A DNA stretch of 64,000 bases from Alphaproteobacteria bacterium (lineage in GTDB: Bacteria; Pseudomonadota; Alphaproteobacteria; Micropepsales; Micropepsaceae), in contig JAGWMG010000005.1 of NCBI GenBank assembly GCA_028871795.1, positions 186,001 to 250,000 of the forward strand, in the 5' to 3' direction. The translations under genes were made by a program, and so were the position numbers. Below the pieces are notes generated by a model. It made no database searches. It saw only the letters and a program-made list of their open reading frames with translations, and was not told where the DNA came from. Of the stretch, positions 10,551 through 19,680 are shown one piece after another; positions within the stretch are counted from its first letter, which is position 1, and every line of letters begins with the position of its first letter.

Positions 10551-11451
10551 GCGGATGAACCTTGCGCCAATGCTGCGCGATGTCGACGCGCCGGCAAAAC
10601 CAGACGTCCTTGTGGCCTTGTGCGTATTTGACGAAGCGTGCCAGCGCGGCGAAGCGGCCCGGCCGCCCCGCCAAGCGGCAATGCAGCCCGACCGACATCA
10701 TCTTCGGCGCGGTTGCGCCTTCGGCATACAGCACATCGAAGCTGTCTTTCAGATAGGCAAAGAACTGATCGCCCGAATTGAAGCCCTGGGCAGTCGCGAA
10801 ACGCATGTCGTTGGCGTCGAGCGTGTAAGGCACCACCAGATGCGGCTTGCCGCCTTCGCGCACCCAGAACGGCAATTCGTCGTTGTAATCGTCCGCGTCG
10901 TAGAGAAAGCCGCCATGCTCCACCACCAGGCGGCGCGTGTTCGGGCTGGTGCGCCCGGTGTACCAGCCGAGCGGTGCCGCACCGGTCAACCGTTTGAAGA
11001 TTTCCACCGCCTTGGCGATGTGCGCGCGCTCCGTCGCTTCGTCGACCGCCTGATAATTGATCCAACGGTAACCGTGCGAACAGATCTCGTGGCCGTCCGC
11101 CAGGAACGCGTCTGCGATTTGCGGGTAACGCTCGAGCGCCATCGCCACGGCGAAGATCGTGATCGGAATTCCGTGCGTCTTGAACAGTCCGAGCAGACGC
11201 CAAACGCCGACGCGCGAGCCGTACTCGTAGAGCGATTCCATGCTCATGTGGCGGGCCCCGTCGACGGCGGCGGCGTTGACGATTTCGGAGAGGAAGGTTT
11301 CCGCCCCGGCGTCTCCATGCAGAACGCAATTCTCGCCGCCTTCCTCGTAATTGAGCACGAACTGGACGGCGATCCGCGCGCCCCCGGGCCATTGGGGATC
11401 GGGAGGGACTGCGCCGTAACCGGTCAGGTTGCGCGGGTAAGTGGCGGACAT
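10543..11451 (-). CDS. puuE: allantoinase PuuE (polysaccharide-deacetylase-like)
   Basis: This metal-independent allantoinase opens allantoin to allantoate. It has 302 residues and begins MSATYPRNLTGYGAVPPDP, typical of PuuE. The polysaccharide-deacetylase (NodB) fold shows IAVQFVLNYEEGGE, EYGSRVGVWRLL, DGHEICSHGYRWINYQ and GWYTGRTSPNTRRLV. It is unrelated to the amidohydrolase-type AllB. It is the first gene of the minus-strand purine operon, divergent from hiuH. Confidence 0.95.
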   Translation of the reverse strand: MSATYPRNLTGYGAVPPDPQWPGGARIAVQFVLNYEEGGENCVLHGDAGAETFLSEIVNAAAVDGARHMSMESLYEYGSRVGVWRLLGLFKTHGIPITIFAVAMALERYPQIADAFLADGHEICSHGYRWINYQAVDEATERAHIAKAVEIFKRLTGAAPLGWYTGRTSPNTRRLVVEHGGFLYDADDYNDELPFWVREGGKPHLVVPYTLDANDMRFATAQGFNSGDQFFAYLKDSFDVLYAEGATAPKMMSVGLHCRLAGRPGRFAALARFVKYAQGHKDVWFCRRVDIAQHWRKVHPHG

Positions 11452-11582
11452 GGTGCTCTTCTGCGGTGAAAAGGGACGTAAACGGAGAAATTCTAACCAA
11501 GCAGAGCGGTCCTTGTACACCAGGCGCTTTACAGCCCTGCGGGGTTCCTGAATCATGGCGGTCTGAGAAAGGTTATGCCGAG
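11452..11582. promoter_or_regulatory. divergent promoter region puuE / hiuH-xdh
   Basis: This 131-bp gap separates the two divergent purine-catabolism operons and must contain both promoters. A partly symmetric CCTTGTACACCAGG (TGTACA core, near 11511-11524) is the only palindrome-like element I noticed; whether it is an operator is unknown. No purine-responsive regulator gene is present in the window. Confidence 0.4.
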
Positions 11583-11942
11583 ATGGGACGACTGACGACG
11601 CATGTCCTGGACACGGCCCATGGCTGTCCGGGTGCCGGGATTCGGGTTCGCCTCTATTCCGAGAGTGCGAACGAGGGCCGCCTGCTTCTTGTCGGGGAGG
11701 GTGTAACCAACGCGGATGGCCGCTGTGCCGAGCCGCTGTTGTCCGGCGAGCGGATGAAAAAGGGCGTCCATCAGCTTGCATTCGAGGTGGGTGCCTATTT
11801 CCGCGCCAAGGGCGTGGCATCGCCCGATCCGGCGTTCCTCGAGACCGTGCGAATATCGTTCGGCATCGCCGATGCGGATGCGCATTATCACGTGCCGCTG
11901 CTGGTTTCGCCCTACGGCTATTCGACGTACCGCGGAAGCTGA
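11583..11942 (+). CDS. hiuH: 5-hydroxyisourate hydrolase (transthyretin-like)
   Basis: The enzyme hydrolyses 5-hydroxyisourate, the product of urate oxidase, to OHCU. It has 119 residues from ATG 11583, the usual size. It carries the signature N-terminal GRLTTHVLDTAHGCPG (active-site His) and the C-terminal tetrapeptide YRGS that separates hydrolases from true transthyretins. The longer reading frame upstream is not conserved-looking. It begins the plus-strand purine operon; xdhA starts 11 bases after the stop. Confidence 0.95.
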   Translation: MGRLTTHVLDTAHGCPGAGIRVRLYSESANEGRLLLVGEGVTNADGRCAEPLLSGERMKKGVHQLAFEVGAYFRAKGVASPDPAFLETVRISFGIADADAHYHVPLLVSPYGYSTYRGS

Positions 11943-11952
11943 AACGGCAGTC

Positions 11953-13404
11953 ATGCGCGACACCGTAAGATTCCGGCTCGACGGCGTGTTGCATGAGGTA
12001 CGCAATCCCGATCCCACGCTCACGGTGTTGCGCTATCTGCGTGAGACGCTGACGCGCAGCGGCACCAAGGAAGGCTGCGCCGAAGGCGATTGCGGAGCCT
12101 GCACGGTGGTCGTGGCGGAGCAGGCGCACGGCGCGGCCGTTTTCCGTGCGGTCAATTCCTGCATCCTTTTCCTGCCGATGATCGACGGCAAGACACTGTA
12201 CACGGTGGAAAGCCTCAGCGGTCCGCACGATGCGCTGCATCCCGTGCAACAGGCGATGGTCGACTGCAATGCTTCGCAATGCGGTTTCTGTACGCCGGGT
12301 TTCGTGATGTCGCTGTATGCCCATTACCGCAACGGCGCGGATACGAACGAGGGTGCGATATGCGACGCGCTGGCGGGGAATCTTTGCCGCTGCACGGGGT
12401 ATGGCCCCATTGTCTCCGCCGCGAAGAAGATGGGCGAATACCGGCAGATCGAGGAAGTTTCGCCCGCGCCGCTCGACACCGACGGAATGCTGGCGCTTAC
12501 CTATGTCGACCCACACACGGGTGCCGTGCGAAAATTCTTCGCGCCGCAGACCATCGTGCAGCTCGGCGAATTGTCGGAGATGTATCCCGACGCGGTGTAT
12601 CTCGCGGGCGCGACGGATGTCGGATTGTGGGTGACCAAGCGGCTGCGTGTGCTCGATACGATCATATCGGTCGCCAGTGTGGCAGAGCTTCGCGTTTTGT
12701 CCGAAACAAAAGATACCGTCGAGATCGGAGCGGGCGTTCGTTATTCGGAAGCCTATCAAGCGCTGGAGCGCCTGCATCCCGATCTGGGAGAGTTGTTGCG
12801 CCGCCTCGGTTCGGTCCAGGTGCGCAATGCGGGCACCATAGGCGGCAACATCGCCAACGGTTCGCCCATCGCGGATTCCGTGCCGCCGCTGGTCGCACTG
12901 GGCGCGACGCTGGGTCTGCGCAAAGGCGCGGCCCAGCGCATGCTGCCGCTCGAAGATTTTTTTCTCGCTTACGGCAAGCAGGACCGTCAGCCGGGCGAAT
13001 TTGTCGAGAAGGTGATTGTGCCAAAGCTTGGCGCGCAGGATGTATTTCGCGTCTACAAGCTGTCGAAGCGGTTCGATCAGGATATTTCCGCCGTGTGCGG
13101 CGCGATAAAATTCACGCCGGATCGCGGCATCGCGCGCGGCGTACGCATCGCGTTTGGCGGCATGGCGGCGACGCCGAAGCGGGCCAAAGCCGCCGAAGCC
13201 GCGTTGGAAGGCAGGCCATGGAATGAGGCCGGCGTGCGTGCCGCAATGGCCGCGCTGGAAAAAGATTTCGCGCCCATCGCCGATATGCGGGCTTCGGCCC
13301 GCTATCGCATGGAGGCTGCCAAGAATCTTTTGCTGCGAGCCTACCGGGAAACGAACGGTGAATCCGCGCGCGTGCTCGCCGAACAGGCGATGGCCTATGA
13401 GTAA
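11953..13404 (+). CDS. xdhA: xanthine dehydrogenase small subunit (Fe-S/FAD)
   Basis: This subunit passes electrons from the molybdenum site to NAD+ via two 2Fe-2S clusters and FAD. It has 483 residues. The plant-type ferredoxin domain has CAEGDCGAC (Cys42, 47, 50) and a further Cys in VNSCILF; the second cluster domain has QCGFC (Cys110, 113) and NLCRCTGY. The FAD domain follows from about residue 190, with VYLAGATDVGL and NAGTIGGNIANGSPIADS. The stop overlaps the xdhB start by 8 bases. Together with xdhB it converts hypoxanthine and xanthine to urate. Confidence 0.96.
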   Translation: MRDTVRFRLDGVLHEVRNPDPTLTVLRYLRETLTRSGTKEGCAEGDCGACTVVVAEQAHGAAVFRAVNSCILFLPMIDGKTLYTVESLSGPHDALHPVQQAMVDCNASQCGFCTPGFVMSLYAHYRNGADTNEGAICDALAGNLCRCTGYGPIVSAAKKMGEYRQIEEVSPAPLDTDGMLALTYVDPHTGAVRKFFAPQTIVQLGELSEMYPDAVYLAGATDVGLWVTKRLRVLDTIISVASVAELRVLSETKDTVEIGAGVRYSEAYQALERLHPDLGELLRRLGSVQVRNAGTIGGNIANGSPIADSVPPLVALGATLGLRKGAAQRMLPLEDFFLAYGKQDRQPGEFVEKVIVPKLGAQDVFRVYKLSKRFDQDISAVCGAIKFTPDRGIARGVRIAFGGMAATPKRAKAAEAALEGRPWNEAGVRAAMAALEKDFAPIADMRASARYRMEAAKNLLLRAYRETNGESARVLAEQAMAYE

Positions 13405-15733
13405 GCCCGGCCGCGCTCCGCAAAAAGCACTCGTCGACGGCGGCGTCGGTGAAAGCCTGCACCACGACAGCGCCCACAAGCACGTGTCCGGCCGCGCGGT
13501 CTATGTCGATGACATTCCCGAGCCGCCGGGCTTGCTGCATCTCTGCCTGGGTCTCAGCGAACGCGCCCATGCGAGGATCGTATCGCTGGATCTGTCGAAG
13601 GTCCGCGGGGCTGCGGGCGTCGTCGGCGTTTTCGCGGTCAACGACATTCCCGGCGACAACAACGTCGCGCCGGTGTTCAAGGACGATCCGCTGTTCGCCG
13701 ATGGCGTGGTGGAATATGCCGGGCAGTCGATGTTCGCCGTTGTCGCCGTCTCGCGCGAACTTGCCCGGGCCGCAGCGCGTCTGGCGGTCATAGAATACGC
13801 CGATCTTCCCGCCGCGTTGACCATAGCCGATGCCGCGCGCCAGGGCCTCGAACTGGAGAAGCCGCAACGGATGACGTTGGGCGATGCACCGGCCGCGCTC
13901 GCGGGCGCACGCCACCGCATCGGCGGAAAACTCGTCATCGGCGGACAGGACCATTTTTATCTTGAAGGGCAGGTGTCGCTGGCCGTTCCCGGCGAAGATC
14001 GCGACATGCTTGTCTATTCGTCCACGCAACACCCTTCCGAGATGCAGCACCTGATCGCGCGTATGCTGGGCATTCCGAATAACGCCGTTACGGTGGAAGT
14101 CCGGCGCATGGGCGGAGCATTCGGCGGCAAGGAATCTCAGGCGGCGTTACCGGCCGCCGCGGCGGCGCTGGCGGCAGCCAAGCTCGGCAAGCCGGTGAAG
14201 GTTTGTCTCGACCGCGACGACGATATGATTCTGACCGGCAAGCGGCACGATTTCGAGATCGAATACGATGTGGGCTTCGACGACGACGGCCGCATCGAAG
14301 GCATCGAGACGGTGTTGCGTTCGCGCTGCGGCTATTCCGCGGATTTGTCGCTGGCGATCAACGACCGCGCGTTGTGCCATTGCGACAATGCCTATTTTCT
14401 GAACAATGCCACGCTCGTTTCCCATCGCCACAAGACCAACACTGTCTCCAACACCGCGTTCCGCGGCTTCGGCGGGCCGCAGGGCATGATGGGCATCGAG
14501 CGCGTGATGGACGCCATTGCGCTGCATCTCGGGAAAGACCCGTTGGACGTGCGCAAAGCCAACCTTTACGGCGCCGCGCCGCGCAACCTCACGCCCTATC
14601 GCCAGACGGTGGACGACAATATCGCGCCGGAAATCATCGGCGCTTTGGAGGAAAAGGCGGATTATCGCGCCCGCCGCAAGGCCATCGCGGATTTCAATGC
14701 GAACAGCAGAGTTCTGAAACGCGGTTTGGCGCTGACCCCGGTGAAGTTCGGGATTTCCTTCACCACGACGCGTCTCAATCATGCCGGCGCGCTGGTGCAT
14801 GTCTACACCGACGGCAGCGTGCATCTGAATCATGGCGGCACCGAAATGGGCCAAGGCCTGATGACCAAGGTTGCTCAGATCGTCGCCGAGGAATTCCAGA
14901 TCGACGCCGCGAACGTGAAGATCACCGCCACGACGACCGGCAAGGTGCCGAATACCTCGGCCACGGCGGCCTCGTCGGGCGCGGATCTGAACGGCATGGC
15001 GGCTCAGGCTGCCGCCCGCACGATCAAAGATCGTCTGGCGGCTTTCGCGGCGGAGAAGTTCGGATGTGCGCCAGCGGACGTGGCGTTCCGCAGCAACCGC
15101 GTAGAAGGCGGCGGTCAGTGGGTTCCCTTCGCGGATTTGGTACGCGAGGCGCATTTGGCACGCGTGTCGCTGTCGTCTACCGGCCACTACAAGACTCCGG
15201 ACATCCATTATGATCGTGCGACCCATCGCGGGCGGCCGTTTTATTACTTCTCTTATGGCGCGGCGGTCAGCGAAGTCGTCATCGACACGCTCACCGGCGA
15301 GAACAAAGTCGTGCGCGTGGATATTCTACACGATGTCGGACGTTCGTTGAACCCGGCCATCGATCTCGGCCAGATCGAGGGCGGGTTCATCCAGGGCATG
15401 GGCTGGTTGACGACCGAGGAACTTTGCTTCGACGACAAGGGCAGGCTTACGACGCACGCGCCCTCCACCTACAAGATTCCGGCCTGCAGCGACCGGCCGC
15501 CGATCTTCCATATGGAAATCTGGAAAGGGCGGAACCGCGAGCCGACGGTGCATCGCTCGAAGGCGGTGGGCGAGCCGCCGTTGATGCTGGCGATCTCGGT
15601 GTTCTCCGCGCTCGTCGATGCGGTGGCGAGTGTGTGCGGCCACACGATCATGCCGAACCTCGACGCGCCGGCAACACCGGAACGAATACTTTTCGCGGTG
15701 GAAGGTGTGCGTCGCGCGAGTGCGCCGCCATGA
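13397..15733 (+). CDS. xdhB: xanthine dehydrogenase molybdopterin-binding subunit
   Basis: This catalytic molybdenum-cofactor subunit has 778 residues, the expected size for bacterial XdhB. Cofactor-binding segments include the QDHFYLEGQ region, VEVRRMGGAFGGKES, NTAFRGFGGPQGM, and LNHGGTEMGQGLMTK. The catalytic glutamate lies in KAVGEPPLML near residue 725. The N-terminus (HVSGRAVYVDDIPEPPG) matches the aldehyde oxidase/xanthine dehydrogenase a/b hammerhead domain. It overlaps xdhA and xdhC by a few bases at either end. Confidence 0.96.
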   Translation: MSKPGRAPQKALVDGGVGESLHHDSAHKHVSGRAVYVDDIPEPPGLLHLCLGLSERAHARIVSLDLSKVRGAAGVVGVFAVNDIPGDNNVAPVFKDDPLFADGVVEYAGQSMFAVVAVSRELARAAARLAVIEYADLPAALTIADAARQGLELEKPQRMTLGDAPAALAGARHRIGGKLVIGGQDHFYLEGQVSLAVPGEDRDMLVYSSTQHPSEMQHLIARMLGIPNNAVTVEVRRMGGAFGGKESQAALPAAAAALAAAKLGKPVKVCLDRDDDMILTGKRHDFEIEYDVGFDDDGRIEGIETVLRSRCGYSADLSLAINDRALCHCDNAYFLNNATLVSHRHKTNTVSNTAFRGFGGPQGMMGIERVMDAIALHLGKDPLDVRKANLYGAAPRNLTPYRQTVDDNIAPEIIGALEEKADYRARRKAIADFNANSRVLKRGLALTPVKFGISFTTTRLNHAGALVHVYTDGSVHLNHGGTEMGQGLMTKVAQIVAEEFQIDAANVKITATTTGKVPNTSATAASSGADLNGMAAQAAARTIKDRLAAFAAEKFGCAPADVAFRSNRVEGGGQWVPFADLVREAHLARVSLSSTGHYKTPDIHYDRATHRGRPFYYFSYGAAVSEVVIDTLTGENKVVRVDILHDVGRSLNPAIDLGQIEGGFIQGMGWLTTEELCFDDKGRLTTHAPSTYKIPACSDRPPIFHMEIWKGRNREPTVHRSKAVGEPPLMLAISVFSALVDAVASVCGHTIMPNLDAPATPERILFAVEGVRRASAPP

Positions 15734-16746
15734 CTTGCTGGGAATGCGCCTTGGAACGGGTTGCGGCGGGCGAGGCTTGCGTGCTCGTCACCATTTGCGC
15801 CGTGCAGGGTTCGTCGCCGCGGGAGGCCGGAGCACGCATGCTCGTCTGGGCGAACGGTCAGAACGGCACCGTCGGCGGCGGAAATCTGGAGTACATCCTG
15901 ACCGGACAAGCGCGGCGGATGTTGGCCGCGGGCGAGGCGTTCGCCGTGCAGGAATATCCGCTGGGGCCGCTGCTGTCGCAGTGCTGCGGCGGAAGGGTGC
16001 GCGTCCTGCTGGAGCGCGTCGACGCAGACCGGGCGCATTTTCTGGATGCTCTTCGTATGGCAGAAACCTCGGGCCGTCCTTATCTGATCGAAACCTCGGT
16101 CGCCGGCGGCGAAATCCGCAAATGCGTGCTCGAAGACCGCGAGAGGCAGGGCGGGAACACCGTCTCGCTTTTCGATAAGCTTGGCCTCCCGCTCGACCCC
16201 AAGGCACCGTGCCATGCCGATTTTGTGATGATGGAAGCCGTCGATCCGCAAAAGCCGCATCTCGTCCTGTTCGGCGCGGGTCATGTCGGCCGAGCCGTGG
16301 CCCGCATCGTTTCCACGCTGCCTTTCGCTACCGCCTGGTATGACGGCCGCGAAGAATATCGCGGCACGAACGTCGCCGGATTGCATGTCGAGACCTCCGC
16401 CGATCCGGCAGAAGCGGTTGCTTGTGCACAGGCCGGTTCATTCTTTCTTGTCTTCACACATAACCACACACTCGATTATGCGCTGGTGCATGCGATCCTG
16501 GCGCGCGGGGATTTTCGCTATTGCGGCGTGATCGGCTCGAAGACCAAGCGCGTCCGATTCGAACAGCGTTTGCGCACCGATGGCATCGCACCGGGGGCCA
16601 TCGCGCGGCTGGACTGTCCCATCGGAAAAATCGGATTGAATTCCAAGTCTCCCGAAATCATTGCCGTGGCGGTGGCCGCTGAACTGCTGCTGGCGCTAGA
16701 AACAGAACAGACAGAGCTTACGCGAAAGGTCGCTTATGAATATTGA
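15730..16746 (+). CDS. xdhC: xanthine dehydrogenase accessory protein XdhC
   Basis: This chaperone binds molybdenum cofactor, helps sulfurate it and inserts it into XdhB; it is not part of the final enzyme. It has 338 residues. The N-terminal XdhC/CoxI domain has the CAVQGSSPREAGARMLV signature and GTVGGGNLE. The C-terminal Rossmann-like domain starts with PHLVLFGAGHVGRAV and has IGSKTKRVRFEQRL and GLNSKSPEIIAVAVAAELL. ATG 15730 shares ATGA with the xdhB stop, and the 3' end overlaps puuD by 11 bases. Confidence 0.95.
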   Translation: MTCWECALERVAAGEACVLVTICAVQGSSPREAGARMLVWANGQNGTVGGGNLEYILTGQARRMLAAGEAFAVQEYPLGPLLSQCCGGRVRVLLERVDADRAHFLDALRMAETSGRPYLIETSVAGGEIRKCVLEDRERQGGNTVSLFDKLGLPLDPKAPCHADFVMMEAVDPQKPHLVLFGAGHVGRAVARIVSTLPFATAWYDGREEYRGTNVAGLHVETSADPAEAVACAQAGSFFLVFTHNHTLDYALVHAILARGDFRYCGVIGSKTKRVRFEQRLRTDGIAPGAIARLDCPIGKIGLNSKSPEIIAVAVAAELLLALETEQTELTRKVAYEY

Positions 16747-17941
16747 TATTATGCCATGGATCGATTTGGCGGTGCGCTGGCTGCATGTGATTGCGGGTAT
16801 CGCCTGGATCGGCTCATCCTTCTATTTCGTCTGGCTCGACGATCATCTCGTCAAGGGCAAGGACATGCCGGACGGCGTGTCCGGCGAATTGTGGGCCGTG
16901 CATGGCGGCGGCTTCTATCACAATCAGAAATACCTCGTCGCGCCCGCGAAAATGCCCGCGGAATTGCACTGGTTCAAATATGAAGCGTATTTTACCTGGA
17001 TCAGCGGCTTGCTGCTGTTGTGCATCGTCTATTATTACGACGCGAGCATTTTCCTGATCGACAGCAGCAAGCTGACGCTGACCCCGCTTCAGGCCGTCGG
17101 CATCGGACTGACGTTCATCGCCGGAGGCTGGATTGTTTATGACGCGTTATGCCGTTCGCGCATCGGCGACAATGCGCCGCTGTTCGGCGGGTTGTGGTTC
17201 CTGGTCCTGCTCGGCTCGGCTTATGCGCTGACGCACATCTTCAGCGGGCGCGGCGCCTTCATTCATGTCGGCGCCATGATCGGCACGGCGATGGCGGCGA
17301 ACGTGTTCTTCGTCATCATTCCGAACCAAAAGAAAGTCGTGGCGACGATGCTGGCCGGGAACACACCCGATCCCAGGCTCGGCAAGAAAGCCAAACAGCG
17401 CTCGCTCCACAACAACTACATGACGCTGCCGGTCTTGCTGATCATGGTTTCCAACCACTATCCGATGCTGTTCGGCAGCAATGCGAATTGGATCGTGCTC
17501 GCGGCGTTGAGCCTTGCCGGCGTCATGGTCCGCCACTTCTTCAATCTTCGCCACAGGGGCAAGTTTGTCTGGGAGTTGCCGGCCGCCGCCGCCGCGGTTT
17601 TCATCGGCACGATGTTCTTCGCGGCGGATGTCGAGCACCGTAGCGAACCCGCCGCCGTATCTCATGCGCGGGTCCCCTTTGCCGCCGTGCGCGCGATCGT
17701 CGACAGGAACTGCGTGAGCTGCCATAGCGCCGCTCCGGTGCATGTTGGGATTCTAAGCCCGCCGGCCGGTCTGGATTTCACGAAGGATGAGGTGCTCGAA
17801 AAAAATGCGTCGCGAATTCGCGTCCGCACCGTGACAACGCAAACCATGCCGCTCGGAAACGAGACCCACATGACCGCCGCAGAACGCGCTACGCTGGGTG
17901 CGTGGATCGACCAAGGCGCGCATGGGGAGGCGGGAAGATGA
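16736..17941 (+). CDS. puuD: urate oxidase PuuD, membrane-bound, with cytochrome c domain
   Basis: This integral-membrane urate oxidase (urate to 5-hydroxyisourate) does not use O2 directly like the uricase UOX fold but delivers electrons through a C-terminal cytochrome c. It has 401 residues: about eight membrane helices in the first 300 (for example WLHVIAGIAWIGSSFYFVWL, IGLTFIAGGWIVYDALC, LPVLLIMVSNHYPMLFG). A periplasmic domain follows with one heme motif, CVSCH (Cys326, Cys329, His330), and a later Met (TQTMPLGN) that fits the axial ligand. It overlaps xdhC and allA, so it belongs to the same transcript. Confidence 0.92.
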   Translation: MNIDIMPWIDLAVRWLHVIAGIAWIGSSFYFVWLDDHLVKGKDMPDGVSGELWAVHGGGFYHNQKYLVAPAKMPAELHWFKYEAYFTWISGLLLLCIVYYYDASIFLIDSSKLTLTPLQAVGIGLTFIAGGWIVYDALCRSRIGDNAPLFGGLWFLVLLGSAYALTHIFSGRGAFIHVGAMIGTAMAANVFFVIIPNQKKVVATMLAGNTPDPRLGKKAKQRSLHNNYMTLPVLLIMVSNHYPMLFGSNANWIVLAALSLAGVMVRHFFNLRHRGKFVWELPAAAAAVFIGTMFFAADVEHRSEPAAVSHARVPFAAVRAIVDRNCVSCHSAAPVHVGILSPPAGLDFTKDEVLEKNASRIRVRTVTTQTMPLGNETHMTAAERATLGAWIDQGAHGEAGR

Positions 17942-18468
17942 ACGCACGCCTTCTCAAACCGAAGCCCCTTACGCGCGAAGCCTTCGCGCCATACGGCGAT
18001 GTGATCGCCGCCGATGGCGTCACACCGCGGCCGATCAATTATGGCGCGACCGAACGTTATCACGATCTGGCCGGCATCGATTGCATGGGCGAGGGCGGGC
18101 GCGCGATCGTCAGCATCTTGCGCTCGACCCCGCGCGCGTTTCCTTTGACGTTGCGGGTCATGGAGAGCCATCCGCTTTCCAGCCAGGCCTTCATTCCGCT
18201 CCGTGGACGGCCCTATCTCGTCGTTGTCGCGCCGGCCGGACCGTTCGCTCCCGCCAAGGTGGAAGCATTCTTGGCTAGCGGCGAACAGGGCGTGAATTAC
18301 CGTCGCGGCACCTGGCATCATTTCAGCCTGTCGCTGGAGGCCCCAAGCGATTTCCTGGTGATCGACCGCGAAGGTCCCGGCAACAATTGCATAGAAGTTT
18401 CTCTCGAAGATTTCGATCCCATCATCCTGACGCTCAAGGCGCATGCCCATGCCGCGTCAGGCCTATAG
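17938..18468 (+). CDS. allA: ureidoglycolate lyase
   Basis: The enzyme splits ureidoglycolate to glyoxylate and urea, finishing allantoate breakdown. It has 176 residues, the expected size. Family features are the N-terminal LKPKPLTREAFAPYGDVI, the cupin-fold core with MESHPLSSQAFIPL, RPYLVVVAPAG, and YRRGTWHHFSLSL with the paired histidines. ATG 17938 overlaps the puuD stop (ATGA); an upstream in-frame ATG lies inside puuD. It is the last gene of the plus-strand purine operon. Confidence 0.93.
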   Translation: MNARLLKPKPLTREAFAPYGDVIAADGVTPRPINYGATERYHDLAGIDCMGEGGRAIVSILRSTPRAFPLTLRVMESHPLSSQAFIPLRGRPYLVVVAPAGPFAPAKVEAFLASGEQGVNYRRGTWHHFSLSLEAPSDFLVIDREGPGNNCIEVSLEDFDPIILTLKAHAHAASGL

Positions 18469-18591
18469 AGGCGCAATCTTTCATCTCCTGACGATCCTCA
18501 GGCGCGCGCACCTATGTGGCGGGTTCGCTGGCCTGTTTGCGCGCTTAAGCTGACGGTTGCCAATCCGCCGCAGCGCATGTCACCTTTGGCC

Positions 18592-19617
18592 ATGAGTGCG
18601 GATACAGCCTTCATCACCGGCCTGCCCAAGGCCGAGCTTCACATGCATCTGGAAGGCAGCGTGGCACCCGCTCTGGCGCGCAAGCTCGCCGCGAAGCATG
18701 GCGTGGACATCTCCGACCTGCACACAGGGGACGACACGTACATCTGGGAGGGTTTCGCCGGGTTCATCGTGTCTTACGACCGCATCAGCCAGGTGGTCGT
18801 AACGCAAGAGGACTATTTCGACATCACGCGGGATTATTACGTCCGCGCGGCGGGCGAGGGGCTGATCTACGGCGAGGCTTTCGTATCGCCGTCACACGCC
18901 GCGCGCAAAGGCGTCTCCTACGAGGCGCTAATCGAGGCCGTCGATGCGGGCATGGAAGCCGCGGAGCGCGAGACCGGCGTCATCGCGCGGATCGTCGTTA
19001 CTTGCGTCCGCCATTTGGGTCCGGAGCGGGCCGAGCGCGTGGCTCGCCATACGGAGCGTCATCCGCATCGCCGCGTGACGGGTTTCGGTATGGGCGGCGA
19101 CGAAAATTTCGGCAGACCCGCGGATTTCGCCCGCGCCTATGCCATTGCAGGCGGCGCGGGGCTTGGGCTCACGGCGCATGCGGGCGAGCTGGCAGGCCCC
19201 GAAAGCGTGCGGGCCGCTATTCGCGATCTGAGCATTTCGCGGGTCGGTCATGGCGTGCGCGCCGGCGAAGACCCTGATGTATTGGCCGAGTTAAAGGACC
19301 GCGGCATTACGATGGAGCTGTGCCCCAGTTCGAATCTGGCGCTCGGCTTGTTTCCTTCCGTTGCGTCGCATCCGGTCGTGCGTTATGCGCGCGCGGAGCT
19401 CAAGGCCACCATCAGCACCGACGACCCGCCCTATTTTCGCGCCAACATCGGTTCGGAGTACGCCAAAGTCGCCGAGGCCCATCAGCTTGAAGCGAACGAG
19501 CTGCTGGCCTTCACGCGCCGCTCGGTGGAAGCCGCGTTCTGCGAGGAAGAGGTCAAACGAGCGTTGCTGGAACGCATCGCGGCGCAGGCAGTCGCGACAT
19601 CCGCCGCGAGCCGGTAA
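18592..19617 (+). CDS. add: adenosine deaminase family protein
   Basis: The family deaminates adenosine (or adenine) to inosine (or hypoxanthine) with a zinc ion, supplying the purine island upstream. From ATG 18592 the product has 341 residues; an ATG at 18577 would add five. Visible motifs are GLPKAELHMHLEGSV (zinc-binding His pair), LTAHAGEL (metal-binding His), ISRVGHGVRA, MELCPSSNLALG, and STDDPPYF (metal-binding Asp pair). Whether adenosine or adenine is preferred cannot be decided. The 123-base gap from allA may hold its own promoter. Confidence 0.9.
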   Translation: MSADTAFITGLPKAELHMHLEGSVAPALARKLAAKHGVDISDLHTGDDTYIWEGFAGFIVSYDRISQVVVTQEDYFDITRDYYVRAAGEGLIYGEAFVSPSHAARKGVSYEALIEAVDAGMEAAERETGVIARIVVTCVRHLGPERAERVARHTERHPHRRVTGFGMGGDENFGRPADFARAYAIAGGAGLGLTAHAGELAGPESVRAAIRDLSISRVGHGVRAGEDPDVLAELKDRGITMELCPSSNLALGLFPSVASHPVVRYARAELKATISTDDPPYFRANIGSEYAKVAEAHQLEANELLAFTRRSVEAAFCEEEVKRALLERIAAQAVATSAASR

Positions 19618-19680
19618 TCGGTGACGCGGAAGGCGCGGCATGGTACATGGCAAGGCCCTTTTGGGAGCGGCGCGCAAGTT

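Noticed and set aside
10543..13479. 978-codon reverse frame running from puuE through hiuH and xdhA
   Set aside because: Only the first ~300 codons from 11451 are the real puuE; the rest is antisense to hiuH and xdhA.
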